NCBI GenBank assembly: GCA_963666035.2
Contig: CAXXJI010000004.1
Coordinates: forward strand, 62,001 to 126,000
Origin: CALMFG01 sp963666035
Lineage (GTDB): Bacteria; Bacillota; Clostridia; Christensenellales; CALMFG01
DNA length: 64,000 bases
Direction: 5' to 3'
Below the pieces are notes generated by a model. It searched no databases. It worked only from the letters and a program-made list of their open reading frames with translations, and was not told where the DNA came from. This document shows positions 24,407-32,932 of this stretch, in pieces; the first letter of the stretch is position 1; each line of letters begins with the position of its first letter. The translations under genes and the position numbers were made by a program.

Positions 24407-26239
24407 CTAGTCCTGTTTTTTCTTTTTGGCCAGTACTTTCTGGCGTTCTTCTGCGCTTAAAATGATTTTTCTCAACCGCAGTTCTAAGGGTGTGACTTCC
24501 AGATATTCATCCTCATTGATAAACATCAGCGCTTCTTCCAGACTCATGCGCACCGGCGGTGCCAGCAGTACATTGTCGTCCTTGGCCGAAGCACGGGTAT
24601 TGGTCAGCTTTTTGCTTTTGCAGACATTGATTGCGATGTCCTCCGGTCGTGCCGCAAGACCGATAATCATGCCGGGGTAAACACGTTCACCCGGGCCGAT
24701 AAACAGTTGGCCGCGTTTTTGTGCGGTGTTCAGCGAATAGGGGATGGACACACCTAAATCGGTACTGATCAAAACGCCCTGATGGCGGTGCGGGATATCG
24801 CCGCAATAATCGCCGTAACAGTCAAACTGGGTGTTCATAATGCCCTCGCCGCGGGTTTCGGTCATGAGGATATTTCGAAATCCGAACAGCCCTCTTGAAG
24901 GGATACTGTATTCCAAATGCGTCCGGCCTTCCTTGGCCGACATATCCAAAAGCTCTGCTTTTCGTTTGTTGAGGACTTCCATGATTGAGCCGATATAATC
25001 ATCAGGCATATCAAGGTACAGTTTTTCGATCGGTTCCTGGACGCCGTGCTCAGTTTTGTGCAAAATGACCTCGGGACGAGAAACCATGAATTCAAAGCCT
25101 TCTCTGCGCATGGTTTCCACCAAAATGGACAGATGCAGTTCGCCCCTTCCGCTGATGCGGAAAGAATCGGCGCGTTCGCCCTGTTCCACTTTCAGTGCCA
25201 CGTCGCTTTGGCCTTCTTTTTGCAGCCGTGCCCAAATCTGGCGCGAGGTGACGAACTTGCCGTCTTTGCCCGCGTAGGGTGAATTGTTGACCAAAAAGTT
25301 CATGGCCACGGTGGGCTCGGACACCTTGATTACCGGTAGGGCTTCTGTTTTGCCAAAAGGACAAATGGTGTCGCCAATCTCGATGCCGTCAATGCCCGAA
25401 ATTGCCACAATCTGGCCGACGGATGCACTTTCTACACCCACGCGCTTTAAGCCGTCAAAGGTCATGATGCTGGTGACTTTGGTCGGGAGCTGACGCCCTT
25501 TGGGTAGGCTGGGAGAACACAGATCAATGGTATCGCCAACCGCAATTTGGCCGCGTCTGACGCGTCCGATGGCGATACGGCCGACGTAGTCATTATAATC
25601 GATGGTGGAAACCTGCAGCTGTAATGGCGCGGTATCGTCGCCGACAGGGTACGGAATATGCTCCAAAATGGTATCATAAAGCGGAGAAAGATCATTGTCC
25701 AACTCCTCAGTGAGGCCCGCCTTGCCGCTTCTGCCCGAAGCGAAGATGACCGGCGAGTGCACCTGTTCGTCCAGTGCGCCGAGTTCCATCAACAGTAGCT
25801 GGGTCTCCTCCATCGCGTGCACCGGTCTTGCGTCCGGCTTGTCGGTTTTGTTCACGACAATCACCAGCGGCAGTTCCAAAGCCAAAGCTTTGGTCAGCAC
25901 AAAACGTGTTTGGGGCATCGGCCCTTCGGCTGCATCCACCAAAACCAAAACGCCGTCTACCATGGAAAGGATACGCTCCACCTCGCCGCCGAAATCGGCA
26001 TGTCCAGGGGTATCCACAATATTGATGCGGACATCCTTCCAGGTGATGGAGGTGTTTTTGGATAGGATGGTGATGCCGCGCTCACGTTCCAGATCGTTGC
26101 TGTCCATGGCGCGTTCGGTGACCGATTGATTTTCCCGGTAGATACCGGTCTGCGCAAACATCGCGTCCACCAGCGTGGTTTTTCCGTGGTCAACGTGTGC
26201 GATGATGGCAATATTTCGTATGTCTTTACGTTCTATCAT
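24407..26239 (-). CDS. typA: Ribosome-associated translational GTPase TypA/BipA
   Basis: A 610-residue GTPase of the elongation-factor superfamily. The G domain begins at once: IAIIAHVDHGKTTLVDAM (G1, about residues 11-27), ERERGITILSKN (switch), DTPGHADFGGEVER (G3) and VVNKTDKPDARP (G4). Domains II, III and V and the specific C-terminal domain follow, including PDDYIGSIMEVLNKRKAEL and RGLFGFRNILMTETRGEGIM. TypA binds 70S ribosomes in a GTP-dependent way and assists subunit assembly at low temperature or stress. ATG 26239 has AAAGGT upstream. It is transcribed alone and converges with the BaiN-like gene five bases away. Confidence 0.97.
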   Translation of the reverse strand: MIERKDIRNIAIIAHVDHGKTTLVDAMFAQTGIYRENQSVTERAMDSNDLERERGITILSKNTSITWKDVRINIVDTPGHADFGGEVERILSMVDGVLVLVDAAEGPMPQTRFVLTKALALELPLVIVVNKTDKPDARPVHAMEETQLLLMELGALDEQVHSPVIFASGRSGKAGLTEELDNDLSPLYDTILEHIPYPVGDDTAPLQLQVSTIDYNDYVGRIAIGRVRRGQIAVGDTIDLCSPSLPKGRQLPTKVTSIMTFDGLKRVGVESASVGQIVAISGIDGIEIGDTICPFGKTEALPVIKVSEPTVAMNFLVNNSPYAGKDGKFVTSRQIWARLQKEGQSDVALKVEQGERADSFRISGRGELHLSILVETMRREGFEFMVSRPEVILHKTEHGVQEPIEKLYLDMPDDYIGSIMEVLNKRKAELLDMSAKEGRTHLEYSIPSRGLFGFRNILMTETRGEGIMNTQFDCYGDYCGDIPHRHQGVLISTDLGVSIPYSLNTAQKRGQLFIGPGERVYPGMIIGLAARPEDIAINVCKSKKLTNTRASAKDDNVLLAPPVRMSLEEALMFINEDEYLEVTPLELRLRKIILSAEERQKVLAKKKKQD

Positions 26240-26288
26240 TAAAATTTTACCTTTAAAATTATTTTTTCAAAATTTATCGAACCGTCAT

Positions 26289-26317
26289 AATCTATCATAA
26301 ATTACCGCATTTGTCAT
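26289..26317 (-). promoter_or_regulatory. Possible typA promoter
   Basis: On the minus strand ATGACA (26317-26312), 17 bases, TAGATT (26294-26289). Reasonable geometry, imperfect -10. Confidence 0.4.
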
Positions 26318-26350
26318 CTAAAATCTCTGTAAATTCTTAAAAACAGCCAA

Positions 26351-26380
26351 CAAAAAAGCGGAGTGAACTGTCACCCCGCT
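26351..26380 (-). terminator. Terminator of the asd-dapA-dapB operon
   Basis: Read on the minus strand, AGCGGGGTGA pairs with TCACTCCGCT around a four-base loop, followed by six T residues. Confidence 0.92.
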
Positions 26381-26394
26381 TGATAAAACAAAAT

Positions 26395-27615
26395 TTATAT
26401 ATCAAAAACTTTGCTGACGAGTGAAAGCGCATCCATCGATTGTTCCGGCGTAACACAGAAAGCGATTTTGGTCTCAGATGTGCTGATGGCTTTGACCGAG
26501 ATGTTCTCCAGTGCCAGCGCAGAAAACAGTCTGGCCGCAACGCCCGCTTCTTTTTCCATACCTGAACCTTCCACGGTGATCTTGGTGACATCTTCAAAAA
26601 TAGTCATATCAACGTTATCCAGCTCGTCAATGTACTCAGCCATCGAAGCTGCGGCACGCTGCAAGTCGTCTTTAGCGAGCGAAAAGCTCAAGTTAACCGC
26701 GCCGGAAGCCAGCATGGACTGGGTGACGATATCGATATTGACGCCTGATGTGGAAAGGGCTTCAAAAACACCGGCCAGCGTCAATGAATCGGCGGGGATA
26801 TTTTGAACCGTAACCATGGATTGGTTCTGGTCAAAATACATATTGTTGATGATATGCGGGTTTTTGATGATGTCATCCATGGTATAAAGACCGGCAGGTT
26901 GACCCGACAAAAACTGAGCCGCCCGCACCGCACCCACGGCAAATATACTGCGTGAATTCGCCTGATGGGTCACCGTGATGACTTCATCATTACCGTAAAA
27001 AGCCACCTGATGCTCGCCTACCACCGTACCGCCGCGAATGGCATGGATGCCGATATCGTTATTGCCGCGTTTGCCGTCGCTGGGGCTGCGGCCATAGACG
27101 TAATTGAGCTCCCCATGCAGCGCTTCATTCAGCACATCGGCCAAAGCTAGTGCTGTGCCGCTGGGTGCATCCACTTTACGGTTGTGATGTTTTTCGATGA
27201 TCTCAATATCAAAGCTGTGTCCTAAAAATTCCGCAAGCTGCCGGATTAAATCCATTTGAAGATTCACACCCAGCGACATATTGGCCGACTTAAACAGGGC
27301 AATCTTCTCGGAAGCAGCCTTAATGGCCTTGATGTCTTCTTCGGTATAGCCTGTGGTACACAGCACTGCGGGAGTATTCGTTTTTTCAGCATAATCTAGA
27401 ATATCCGGCAAAGCATCGGGACGTGAAAAATCGATAATCACATCCGCATGCTCGGCGATGTCGCCAAAATGGCTGTAGACCGGAAAAAGATTGGTTTTTG
27501 TGTCAGGCATTTTATCAACGCCGCACATCACCGAGATGTCTGAACTTTCGGCCGCGATACCCGCCACCACCTGACCCATAAATCCGTTGGCACCGCTGAT
27601 GATGAGCCTAATCAT
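26395..27615 (-). CDS. dapB: 4-hydroxy-tetrahydrodipicolinate reductase fused to two C-terminal ACT domains
   Basis: A 406-residue fusion. Residues 1-250 are a complete DapB: the nucleotide-binding SGANGFMGQVVAG, the LCTTGY loop, and HHNRKVDAPSGTA (from His143) with the catalytic His and Lys, then GEHQVAFYG. DapB reduces hydroxy-tetrahydrodipicolinate with NAD(P)H in lysine and cell-wall diaminopimelate synthesis. Residues about 265-335 and 343-406 look like tandem ACT domains of aspartokinase (SLTLAGVFEALSTSGVNIDIVTQS; VEGSGMEKEAGVAARLFSALALENISVKAISTSETKIAFCV). No aspartokinase catalytic part is present. Feedback control of DapB by lysine or another amino acid is an inference. It overlaps dapA by four bases. 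Confidence 0.93.
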   Translation of the reverse strand: MIRLIISGANGFMGQVVAGIAAESSDISVMCGVDKMPDTKTNLFPVYSHFGDIAEHADVIIDFSRPDALPDILDYAEKTNTPAVLCTTGYTEEDIKAIKAASEKIALFKSANMSLGVNLQMDLIRQLAEFLGHSFDIEIIEKHHNRKVDAPSGTALALADVLNEALHGELNYVYGRSPSDGKRGNNDIGIHAIRGGTVVGEHQVAFYGNDEVITVTHQANSRSIFAVGAVRAAQFLSGQPAGLYTMDDIIKNPHIINNMYFDQNQSMVTVQNIPADSLTLAGVFEALSTSGVNIDIVTQSMLASGAVNLSFSLAKDDLQRAAASMAEYIDELDNVDMTIFEDVTKITVEGSGMEKEAGVAARLFSALALENISVKAISTSETKIAFCVTPEQSMDALSLVSKVFDI

Positions 27616-28508
27616 CGTATCTCCTGCTGGATATCGAATCCGAACCGGGCCATCTCTTTGGCGAGCAGCGCTTTGGTGGCGTCGGTCGCTTCGCCCATGG
27701 GCAGACGGGGAAGACCCACGTCGAACCCTAAAAGATTCAAGGCGGCTTTCACCGGGGTGGGATTGGTTTCACTGAATAATGCCCGAATCAGCGGCATCAT
27801 GTTCAACTGCCCCGCGATGGCGGCATCAATTCTGCCGTCAAAAAAGTCATGTGTGATATCACGGGTTGCTTTGGGAGCAATGTTACCGATCGTGGTGATG
27901 ACCCCCAGTCCGCCGAGTGACATGATGGGCATAATCTGGTCATCATTGCCGGAATAGATGTCGAGTTTACCATTCAGCTTGTAGGCGGCGTCAGCGATCT
28001 CACATATATCGCTGTTGGCGGCTTTTAAACCCACCACCTGATCGATCTCAGCAAGTTCAGCAAGAAAGTCGGGGGTGAGGTTACATCCGGTTCGCGACGG
28101 GACATTATAGACGATAATCGGTGTTTTAGCCGCGTCAGCAATCATTTCGTAATGCTTTAAAACGCCGGAGCGACTGCCCTTGTTGTAATAGGGGTTTACC
28201 ACCAAAAGTGCATCTGCACCGAGATCGGCCGCCATCCGGCTGCTTTCCACCGCCGAAGCCGTACAGTTGCATCCCGTTCCGGCGATAACCGGAACCCGTC
28301 TGTTTACTTTTTTGATGACAAAACCAATGGCCGCTTCAGTTTCCTTTTCGGTCATGGTGGCTGCTTCGCCCGTGGTGCCGCAGACGACCAGCGCGTCCAT
28401 GCCGCCGTCCAGTTGATAGTCGATCAACGCTTCAAACGCTTCAAAGTTGATGCCGCCCCCACTGAACGGTGTGACCAGCGCGGTTGCCGCGCCTTTAAAA
28501 ACACTCAT
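27612..28508 (-). CDS. dapA: 4-hydroxy-tetrahydrodipicolinate synthase
   Basis: A 298-residue DapA, a TIM-barrel aldolase that condenses pyruvate with aspartate semialdehyde at the branch point to lysine. Visible landmarks are the substrate loop VCGTTGEAATMTEKE, the catalytic Tyr in IIVYNVPSRTG and the Schiff-base Lys in VVGLKAANSD. ATG 28508 follows AAGGAG. It is the second gene of the riboswitch-controlled operon, 33 bases after asd, and its stop overlaps the dapB start. Confidence 0.97.
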   Translation of the reverse strand: MSVFKGAATALVTPFSGGGINFEAFEALIDYQLDGGMDALVVCGTTGEAATMTEKETEAAIGFVIKKVNRRVPVIAGTGCNCTASAVESSRMAADLGADALLVVNPYYNKGSRSGVLKHYEMIADAAKTPIIVYNVPSRTGCNLTPDFLAELAEIDQVVGLKAANSDICEIADAAYKLNGKLDIYSGNDDQIMPIMSLGGLGVITTIGNIAPKATRDITHDFFDGRIDAAIAGQLNMMPLIRALFSETNPTPVKAALNLLGFDVGLPRLPMGEATDATKALLAKEMARFGFDIQQEIR

Positions 28509-28541
28509 GATAAACTCCTTAACAAAACGTTGCTTTTTGGT

Positions 28542-29540
28542 TTAGATGACGCCGCGCTCAATCATTTTCTGTGCAATCTGAACTGCGTTGGTCGCCGCAC
28601 CTTTGCGGATGTTATCGGCAACCACCCAAAGATTGACGCCGCTTTCCACACTGTCATCCCGCCGCACGCGGCCGACAAAGACTTCGTCTTTATTTTCGGC
28701 AAAGAGCGGGGTGGGGTAGACATTATTTTTTGGATCGTCCATCAGGACCAAACCTTCGCCATTTGCCAAATCGGCTTTCAGCGTATCCAAATCAAATGGT
28801 TTTTCAAATTCGATATTGATCGACTCGCTGTGACCATGGAAAACTGGCACGCGCACAGTGGTCGCCGTAATCTTTAAGCTGTAGTCACCTAAAATTTTAC
28901 GGGTCTCGTTGACCATCTTAATTTCTTCTTTAGTATAACCGTTATCCAAAAATACATCAATGTGGGGCAGACAGTTGCCCGCAATCGGATGCTGAAACTT
29001 TTTGGGCGCTTCACCTTTCAGGCCGTTTTCAAGATCGGCATAACCGCCCATCCCTGCGCCGCTGACCGCTTGATAGGTGCTGTATACGATGCGCTTGATA
29101 CCGTATTTGACCAAAGGCTTGAGTGCGACCACCGCCTGAATGGTGGAACAATTCGGGTTGGCGATGATGCCGTTATGACGGTCGATATCCTCAGGATTCA
29201 CCTCGGGCACCACCAAAGGCACATTCTCGTCCATCCGCCACTGGCTGGAGTTGTCGATGACTACGGCGCCGTTTTCGGCAAAAATCGGCGCAAAATCACG
29301 GCTGGTGCCGCCGCCCGCGCTGAAGAGTGCGATATCGCAAGGGTATTTTTTGATGTTCTCAGGGGTCAGCTCAATGACCGTATGGGGCTTGCCCATAAAA
29401 TCCACTTCTTTGCCAGCACTTCTGGCAGAAGCAAACAATAAATATTCCTTAGCCGGAAAATCGCGTTCCTCTAAAACCTGTAAAAACTTTCTTCCCACCA
29501 TGCCGGTTGCGCCGACAATGGCCACTGTGTACTTGCTCAT
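28542..29540 (-). CDS. asd: Aspartate-semialdehyde dehydrogenase
   Basis: A 332-residue ASADH that reduces aspartyl phosphate to aspartate semialdehyde with NADPH, feeding lysine, methionine and threonine synthesis. The N-terminal VAIVGATGMVGRKFLQVLEERDF binds NADP. The active-site Cys is in NPNCSTIQAVVAL, and the conserved VSGAGMGGYADLENGL and TTVRVPVFHGHSESINIEF follow. ATG 29540 is preceded by TGGAGGG. It is the first gene of the operon, behind the lysine riboswitch and its terminator, so lysine controls its transcription. Confidence 0.97.
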   Translation of the reverse strand: MSKYTVAIVGATGMVGRKFLQVLEERDFPAKEYLLFASARSAGKEVDFMGKPHTVIELTPENIKKYPCDIALFSAGGGTSRDFAPIFAENGAVVIDNSSQWRMDENVPLVVPEVNPEDIDRHNGIIANPNCSTIQAVVALKPLVKYGIKRIVYSTYQAVSGAGMGGYADLENGLKGEAPKKFQHPIAGNCLPHIDVFLDNGYTKEEIKMVNETRKILGDYSLKITATTVRVPVFHGHSESINIEFEKPFDLDTLKADLANGEGLVLMDDPKNNVYPTPLFAENKDEVFVGRVRRDDSVESGVNLWVVADNIRKGAATNAVQIAQKMIERGVI

Positions 29541-29573
29541 GAATGCCCTCCAAAAATCAAATATCTAAAATTT

Positions 29574-29611
29574 TAATAAAAAACAGCGCTAATATCAATA
29601 TCATAGCACTG
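29574..29611 (-). terminator. Riboswitch-controlled terminator upstream of asd
   Basis: On the minus strand CAGTGCTA pairs with TAGCGCTG (one G-U pair), followed by six T residues. Its right-arm heptamer AGCGCTG is repeated in the riboswitch closing stem (29663-29669), so the left arm can pair with either copy: the expected antiterminator/terminator switch. Confidence 0.85.
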
Positions 29612-29654
29612 CAAGTCAACAAAATAAATTAGAAAATTCTTTTTTATTTTTGCT

Positions 29655-29850
29655 TACAACAGCAGCGCTCCGTTTAATGCATTAAACGACAGTGTTGCGG
29701 ATATTCTCTAAACGCAACCCCAGAAAACACCGCATCGGCTTAGCGGATGATTCCTTCGGCATCTTTTCCTTTTGCTGCTGCCCCTATCAACGCCAAGCCG
29801 AAGGCTTTAGGGCAAGCTACTCTTAAAAGACGCACCTCAAACTGTATATA
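29655..29850 (-). ncRNA. Lysine riboswitch (L-box)
   Basis: Read on the minus strand, the leader contains the L-box core: GAGGTGCG followed by AAGAGTA, then GGGGCAGCAGC, GCCGAAGG and a closing GGAGCGCTGCTG. Gene context (asd-dapA-dapB) agrees. With lysine bound, the AGCGCTG segment is held in the closing stem and the terminator at 29574-29611 forms. This 400-base stretch holds no gene, only the riboswitch, its terminator and the promoter. Confidence 0.92.
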
Positions 29851-29871
29851 AACCTTAATTTTATTTATGCG

Positions 29872-29900
29872 ATTATAACACCCATACATAAGTGTGTCAA
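29872..29900 (-). promoter_or_regulatory. Promoter of the lysine operon
   Basis: Minus strand: TTGACA (29900-29895), exactly 17 bases, TATAAT (29877-29872). A full consensus promoter just upstream of the riboswitch. Confidence 0.93.
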
Positions 29901-29943
29901 ATGTTTTTGCCGTTCACTTTTGAACGCCGTAACATTTTAAAGC

Positions 29944-30297
29944 TTAGAATAGGATAAGGTTAATCAGCCAACCGACAATGATGGAAGCGATATTGAGAAT
30001 CAACGAAATAAGGAGCGCTTTATTAAATTTGGGAATGATCTTGCTGACCCGGTACATCGCGGCTTCAAAAAGCCAAACCCCTGCTTCGCCAGCGATATAG
30101 ATATAAACGCCGTAGGGCACGATCGTGATGATTAAAGAAAAAAAGATGTGCAGCGCAAGATGCGAAACCAGATTGATGAATCCCGCGATAACGAGATCAA
30201 GCCCTTTGGATTTGTTTATGAGATATAAAAGACCGACTTCGACGACCAAAGTGACAAACAGTTGCTTAAGATAGAACCAGAGCGGGTCAAAAAACAT
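29944..30297 (-). CDS. Small integral membrane protein, unknown function
   Basis: About 117 residues, mostly hydrophobic, with roughly four membrane helices (LFVTLVVEVGLLYLI, HLALHIFFSLIITIVPYGVYIYI, a middle segment, and LLISLILNIASIIVGWLINLILF). No family recognised. The frame is open to 30783, but that extension would overlap the divergent gene and run past the promoter, so I start at ATG 30297, with only a weak AAGAAG as ribosome-binding site. It shares a palindromic promoter region with the divergent surface-protein gene. A link between the two is plausible from this arrangement only. Confidence 0.6.
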   Translation of the reverse strand: MFFDPLWFYLKQLFVTLVVEVGLLYLINKSKGLDLVIAGFINLVSHLALHIFFSLIITIVPYGVYIYIAGEAGVWLFEAAMYRVSKIIPKFNKALLISLILNIASIIVGWLINLILF

Positions 30298-30346
30298 TTT
30301 ATCGGCTTCTTTACTTTTTTTTAGTCGTGCAACCGGTGCAATGGTG

Positions 30347-30360
30347 TATAATCGATTATA
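30347..30360. promoter_or_regulatory. Palindromic divergent -10 element
   Basis: TATAATCGATTATA is a perfect palindrome, so each strand carries a TATAAT. The plus-strand copy (30347-30352) serves the gene starting at 30383, and the minus-strand copy (30360-30355) serves the gene starting at 30297. The two promoters should exclude each other. Confidence 0.65.
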
Positions 30361-30382
30361 GCATAATATGGATGAGGTGGAT

Positions 30383-30505
30383 ATGAAAAGTAAACTAACG
30401 GTTTTAATCATTATAATTGTGTTGGTATTTTTATTGCCTGTCTTTGTAGAGGCAAATGACGGGGGATACTCGCGGATTATAATGAGTACGTCACCTATAC
30501 AGTGA
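30383..30505 (+). pseudogene. Signal-peptide part of a frameshifted surface protein
   Basis: ATG 30383, behind GAGGTGG, opens a 40-residue frame. It is a textbook secretion signal: MKSK, a hydrophobic core, then PVFVEA with a likely cleavage site, followed by NDGG. The frame then hits a stop at 30503-30505. The body of the protein continues in the -1 frame, which is open from 30460. A single missing base somewhere in 30460-30475, for example in the run of five G at 30461-30465, would explain the break. This is either a real inactivating mutation, a sequencing error or a -1 frameshift site. Confidence 0.75.
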
Positions 30506-31905
30506 CTACGGACTGTGAGGAAGTAGCAATAGGTGAGACAATGACCTACACCATAAAGATTAAAAACCATAGCCGATATTATTTTGAAGCGATATTTGTT
30601 AATGAGAGTATTGAGGATACGGTAATCGATTATGATAAGTATTCTTTTCGTGAAGATTTTCGGGATTTGGATCATGGCTTGGATCCTTATGAATCCCGTG
30701 TAATAGAGATTGAAATCACGGTCCCAGAGCATGTGGCTTGGTATCAAGTCGGGGATGATTATTGTTTTAATCTTAAACCACAATTGGATTACTGGGTTGA
30801 TGAGTCAGGGGTAAATCCAGGGCTTTACGGCTGGGGATATACCAATATGATTGGTGTAGACCCAATCCCCATCAGAATCACAAACCTAAACGATGGTGAA
30901 GACATAATATCAGTCAATTTTCTTGAGACAAACAGTACGGTTAGCTTTTATGATCATGAGCATGAATCAGAAGAAGAGAGCCATACGTTCTTTGGGCAGC
31001 TGGACGGGAACATTGCTAATTATCTTGAAATCAAGAACTTAACCGATCAAGAATATGAATTTGTTTATCTGGATGCATATCGCAATGAGTTTTTAAGAAA
31101 TGATTCGGTTTTCTTTTTGCAACCCAATGAACATATCGCAGTGGAGGTGGGAACCGGTTACTATATTGTGCCGGATGAGATTCTTGATACCTTGGATATT
31201 TCCTATCATATGGTGTTTAAGTCAGCAGAAGGTGAGTATTTTGCGTCGGGAGTGGATCGGACATGCACAACATCCGTCTTTTTGGTCCCTGAAATCAGCT
31301 TGTATATTGAAAAACAAGAAATCGACCAGTCTTTCGCACGATTGACAAACTACGGAACGACAGATATTGAAGATTTGGTTATATGCTATGCTTGTGATTC
31401 GCCCAATACCTTAGAGCAGTTGATGGCATCGGCAGTGATTGAAACACTAAGGAGCGGTGAGTCGATTGAGATAAAGGATATTCCTTTTGCCATGGAACTG
31501 GAAGGCCGCGAGGATCCGGTATCTAACCTGCGGATTGGCAAACTGGAAGACGGACTGTTCACGTACGCCAAGGTGCAGTATTTTGGGCGTGATAATGATG
31601 AGGAAAGCTTATATGAGCTTGCACAAAATCTATGGTGCATCGGGATGCCGTCCAATCAACTCTATGAGAGGATTTTCCCGTTGGAAGATATCCTGCGAGG
31701 AAGAGCAGAGCACGTAATTGCCACGCCTTCACCTGCGCCGACACAAACCCCGATACTGCCCACCTCCTCGGCCGAACCCACCAGCCTTATCACAGTGGTT
31801 GAGGATAAACGATATTATATTAGCCCATGGGTATACCATAGTATAGCGGCGGCAGCGGCTGTGTTGGTGGGCTTAATCCTGTACCGTCGAAGAAAAAGTG
31901 TGTAG
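30502..31905 (+). CDS. Surface-anchored protein body (frame separated from its signal peptide)
   Basis: 467 residues from GTG 30502; the same frame is open back to 30460. It has repeated beta-sandwich-like segments of the DUF11/CARDB kind (VAIGETMTYTIKIKNHSRYYFEAIFVNESIED; IANYLEIKNLTDQEYEFVYLDAY), a Pro/Thr/Ser-rich stretch near residue 415 and a single C-terminal membrane helix (IAAAAAVLVGLILY) with a basic RRRK tail. That is the plan of a type I cell-surface protein, and it needs the signal peptide in the other frame. Joined, the protein would be about 507 residues. No ribosome-binding site precedes the GTG, so the fragment alone is probably not expressed. Family not recognised. Confidence 0.75.
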   Translation: MTTDCEEVAIGETMTYTIKIKNHSRYYFEAIFVNESIEDTVIDYDKYSFREDFRDLDHGLDPYESRVIEIEITVPEHVAWYQVGDDYCFNLKPQLDYWVDESGVNPGLYGWGYTNMIGVDPIPIRITNLNDGEDIISVNFLETNSTVSFYDHEHESEEESHTFFGQLDGNIANYLEIKNLTDQEYEFVYLDAYRNEFLRNDSVFFLQPNEHIAVEVGTGYYIVPDEILDTLDISYHMVFKSAEGEYFASGVDRTCTTSVFLVPEISLYIEKQEIDQSFARLTNYGTTDIEDLVICYACDSPNTLEQLMASAVIETLRSGESIEIKDIPFAMELEGREDPVSNLRIGKLEDGLFTYAKVQYFGRDNDEESLYELAQNLWCIGMPSNQLYERIFPLEDILRGRAEHVIATPSPAPTQTPILPTSSAEPTSLITVVEDKRYYISPWVYHSIAAAAAVLVGLILYRRRKSV

Positions 31906-31972
31906 CGGAGCTTATTTAAAAAAGCACCACTATTAAGAAGATTTCTAACATGCGACCTTAATTTGTATCAAA

Positions 31973-32007
31973 CAAAAAAAGCAGAGTGCACATATGTACA
32001 CCCTGCT
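31973..32007 (-). terminator. Terminator of the NfeD-stomatin operon
   Basis: A long near-perfect palindrome (31980-32007, AGCAGGGTG... with ...CACTCTGCT) followed on the minus strand by TTTTTTT. Confidence 0.88.
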
Positions 32008-32038
32008 TTGCATTATGAAACTAATCGGAAAACCCCGG

Positions 32039-32932
32039 TCAGTCTTTAATCAGTTCTTTGATGCTGGCAGCAATACCGGCCATATTCTGGATCTCGGAAG
32101 GAATAATCAGCTTGGTTGCCTGACCGTTGGCTACATTAGCCAGCGTTTCGAAGCTCTTCAGTGCCAAAACCTTTTCGGTCGGCATGGAGGCGTTCAGCAT
32201 CTTAATACCTTCAGCGGTCGCGCTCTGCACTTTCAGAATTGCTTCTGCCTGACCTTCTGCTTCGCGAATAGCTGCTTCCTTTTTTGCTTCTGCTACAAGG
32301 ATAGCCGACTGCTTTTCACCTTCTGCAACTAGAATCGCAGATTTCTTCTGACCTTCAGCGGTCAGGATGGATTCACGCCGTTGACGTTCGGCCTTCATCT
32401 GTTTTTCCATCGCGTCCTGAATCTCTGCCGGCGGCATGATGTTTTTCAGCTCAACGCGGTTGACCTTGATGCCCCAAGGATCGGTCGCTTCGTCCAGAAT
32501 CGAACGCATCTTGGTGTTGATAAGGTCGCGGGAAGTCAATGTTTCGTCCAGCTCCAAATCGCCCACGATGTTACGCAAGGTGGTCGCCGTTAAGTTTTCA
32601 ATCGCGCTCATCGGGCGTTCCACACCATAAACAAATAGTTTAGGGTCAGTAATCTGGAAAAAGACAACTGTATCAATCTTCATGGTAACGTTATCTTTAG
32701 TGATAACCGGTTGAGGCGGAAAGTCAACGACTTGCTCTTTAATTGACACACGCTTTGCTACCCGCTCAAGCAGTGGAACCTTAAAGTGAGGACCCACCTG
32801 CCAAGTTGTGCGATAAGCACCCAGCATTTCAATAACATATGCCTGCGCTTGGGGAACAATTTTGATGTTTGATATAACTACCAATAACGCAAGGATAGCA
32901 ACAATTATACCGATAACAGCACCAATACCCAT
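32039..32932 (-). CDS. SPFH (band 7/stomatin-like) membrane protein
   Basis: 297 residues. One N-terminal membrane helix (about 4-22) is followed by the SPFH domain (about 25-200; VPQAQAYVIEMLGAYRTTWQVGPHFKVPLLERVAKRVSIKEQVVDFPPQPVITKDNV) and an Ala/Glu/Lys-rich coiled coil (about 185-245) for oligomerisation, ending in a C-terminal helical segment. Such proteins form large membrane rings that organise lipid domains and control membrane proteases. The start ATG shares bases with the upstream NfeD stop (TAATG). The NfeD partner directly upstream is the standard arrangement. Confidence 0.93.
   Translation of the reverse strand: MGIGAVIGIIVAILALLVVISNIKIVPQAQAYVIEMLGAYRTTWQVGPHFKVPLLERVAKRVSIKEQVVDFPPQPVITKDNVTMKIDTVVFFQITDPKLFVYGVERPMSAIENLTATTLRNIVGDLELDETLTSRDLINTKMRSILDEATDPWGIKVNRVELKNIMPPAEIQDAMEKQMKAERQRRESILTAEGQKKSAILVAEGEKQSAILVAEAKKEAAIREAEGQAEAILKVQSATAEGIKMLNASMPTEKVLALKSFETLANVANGQATKLIIPSEIQNMAGIAASIKELIKD

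Noticed and set aside
30298..30783. N-terminal extension of the membrane protein at 29944 to 279 residues
   Set aside because: The extension would run past the shared promoter and into the divergent surface-protein gene; the hydrophobic protein from ATG 30297 is complete without it.
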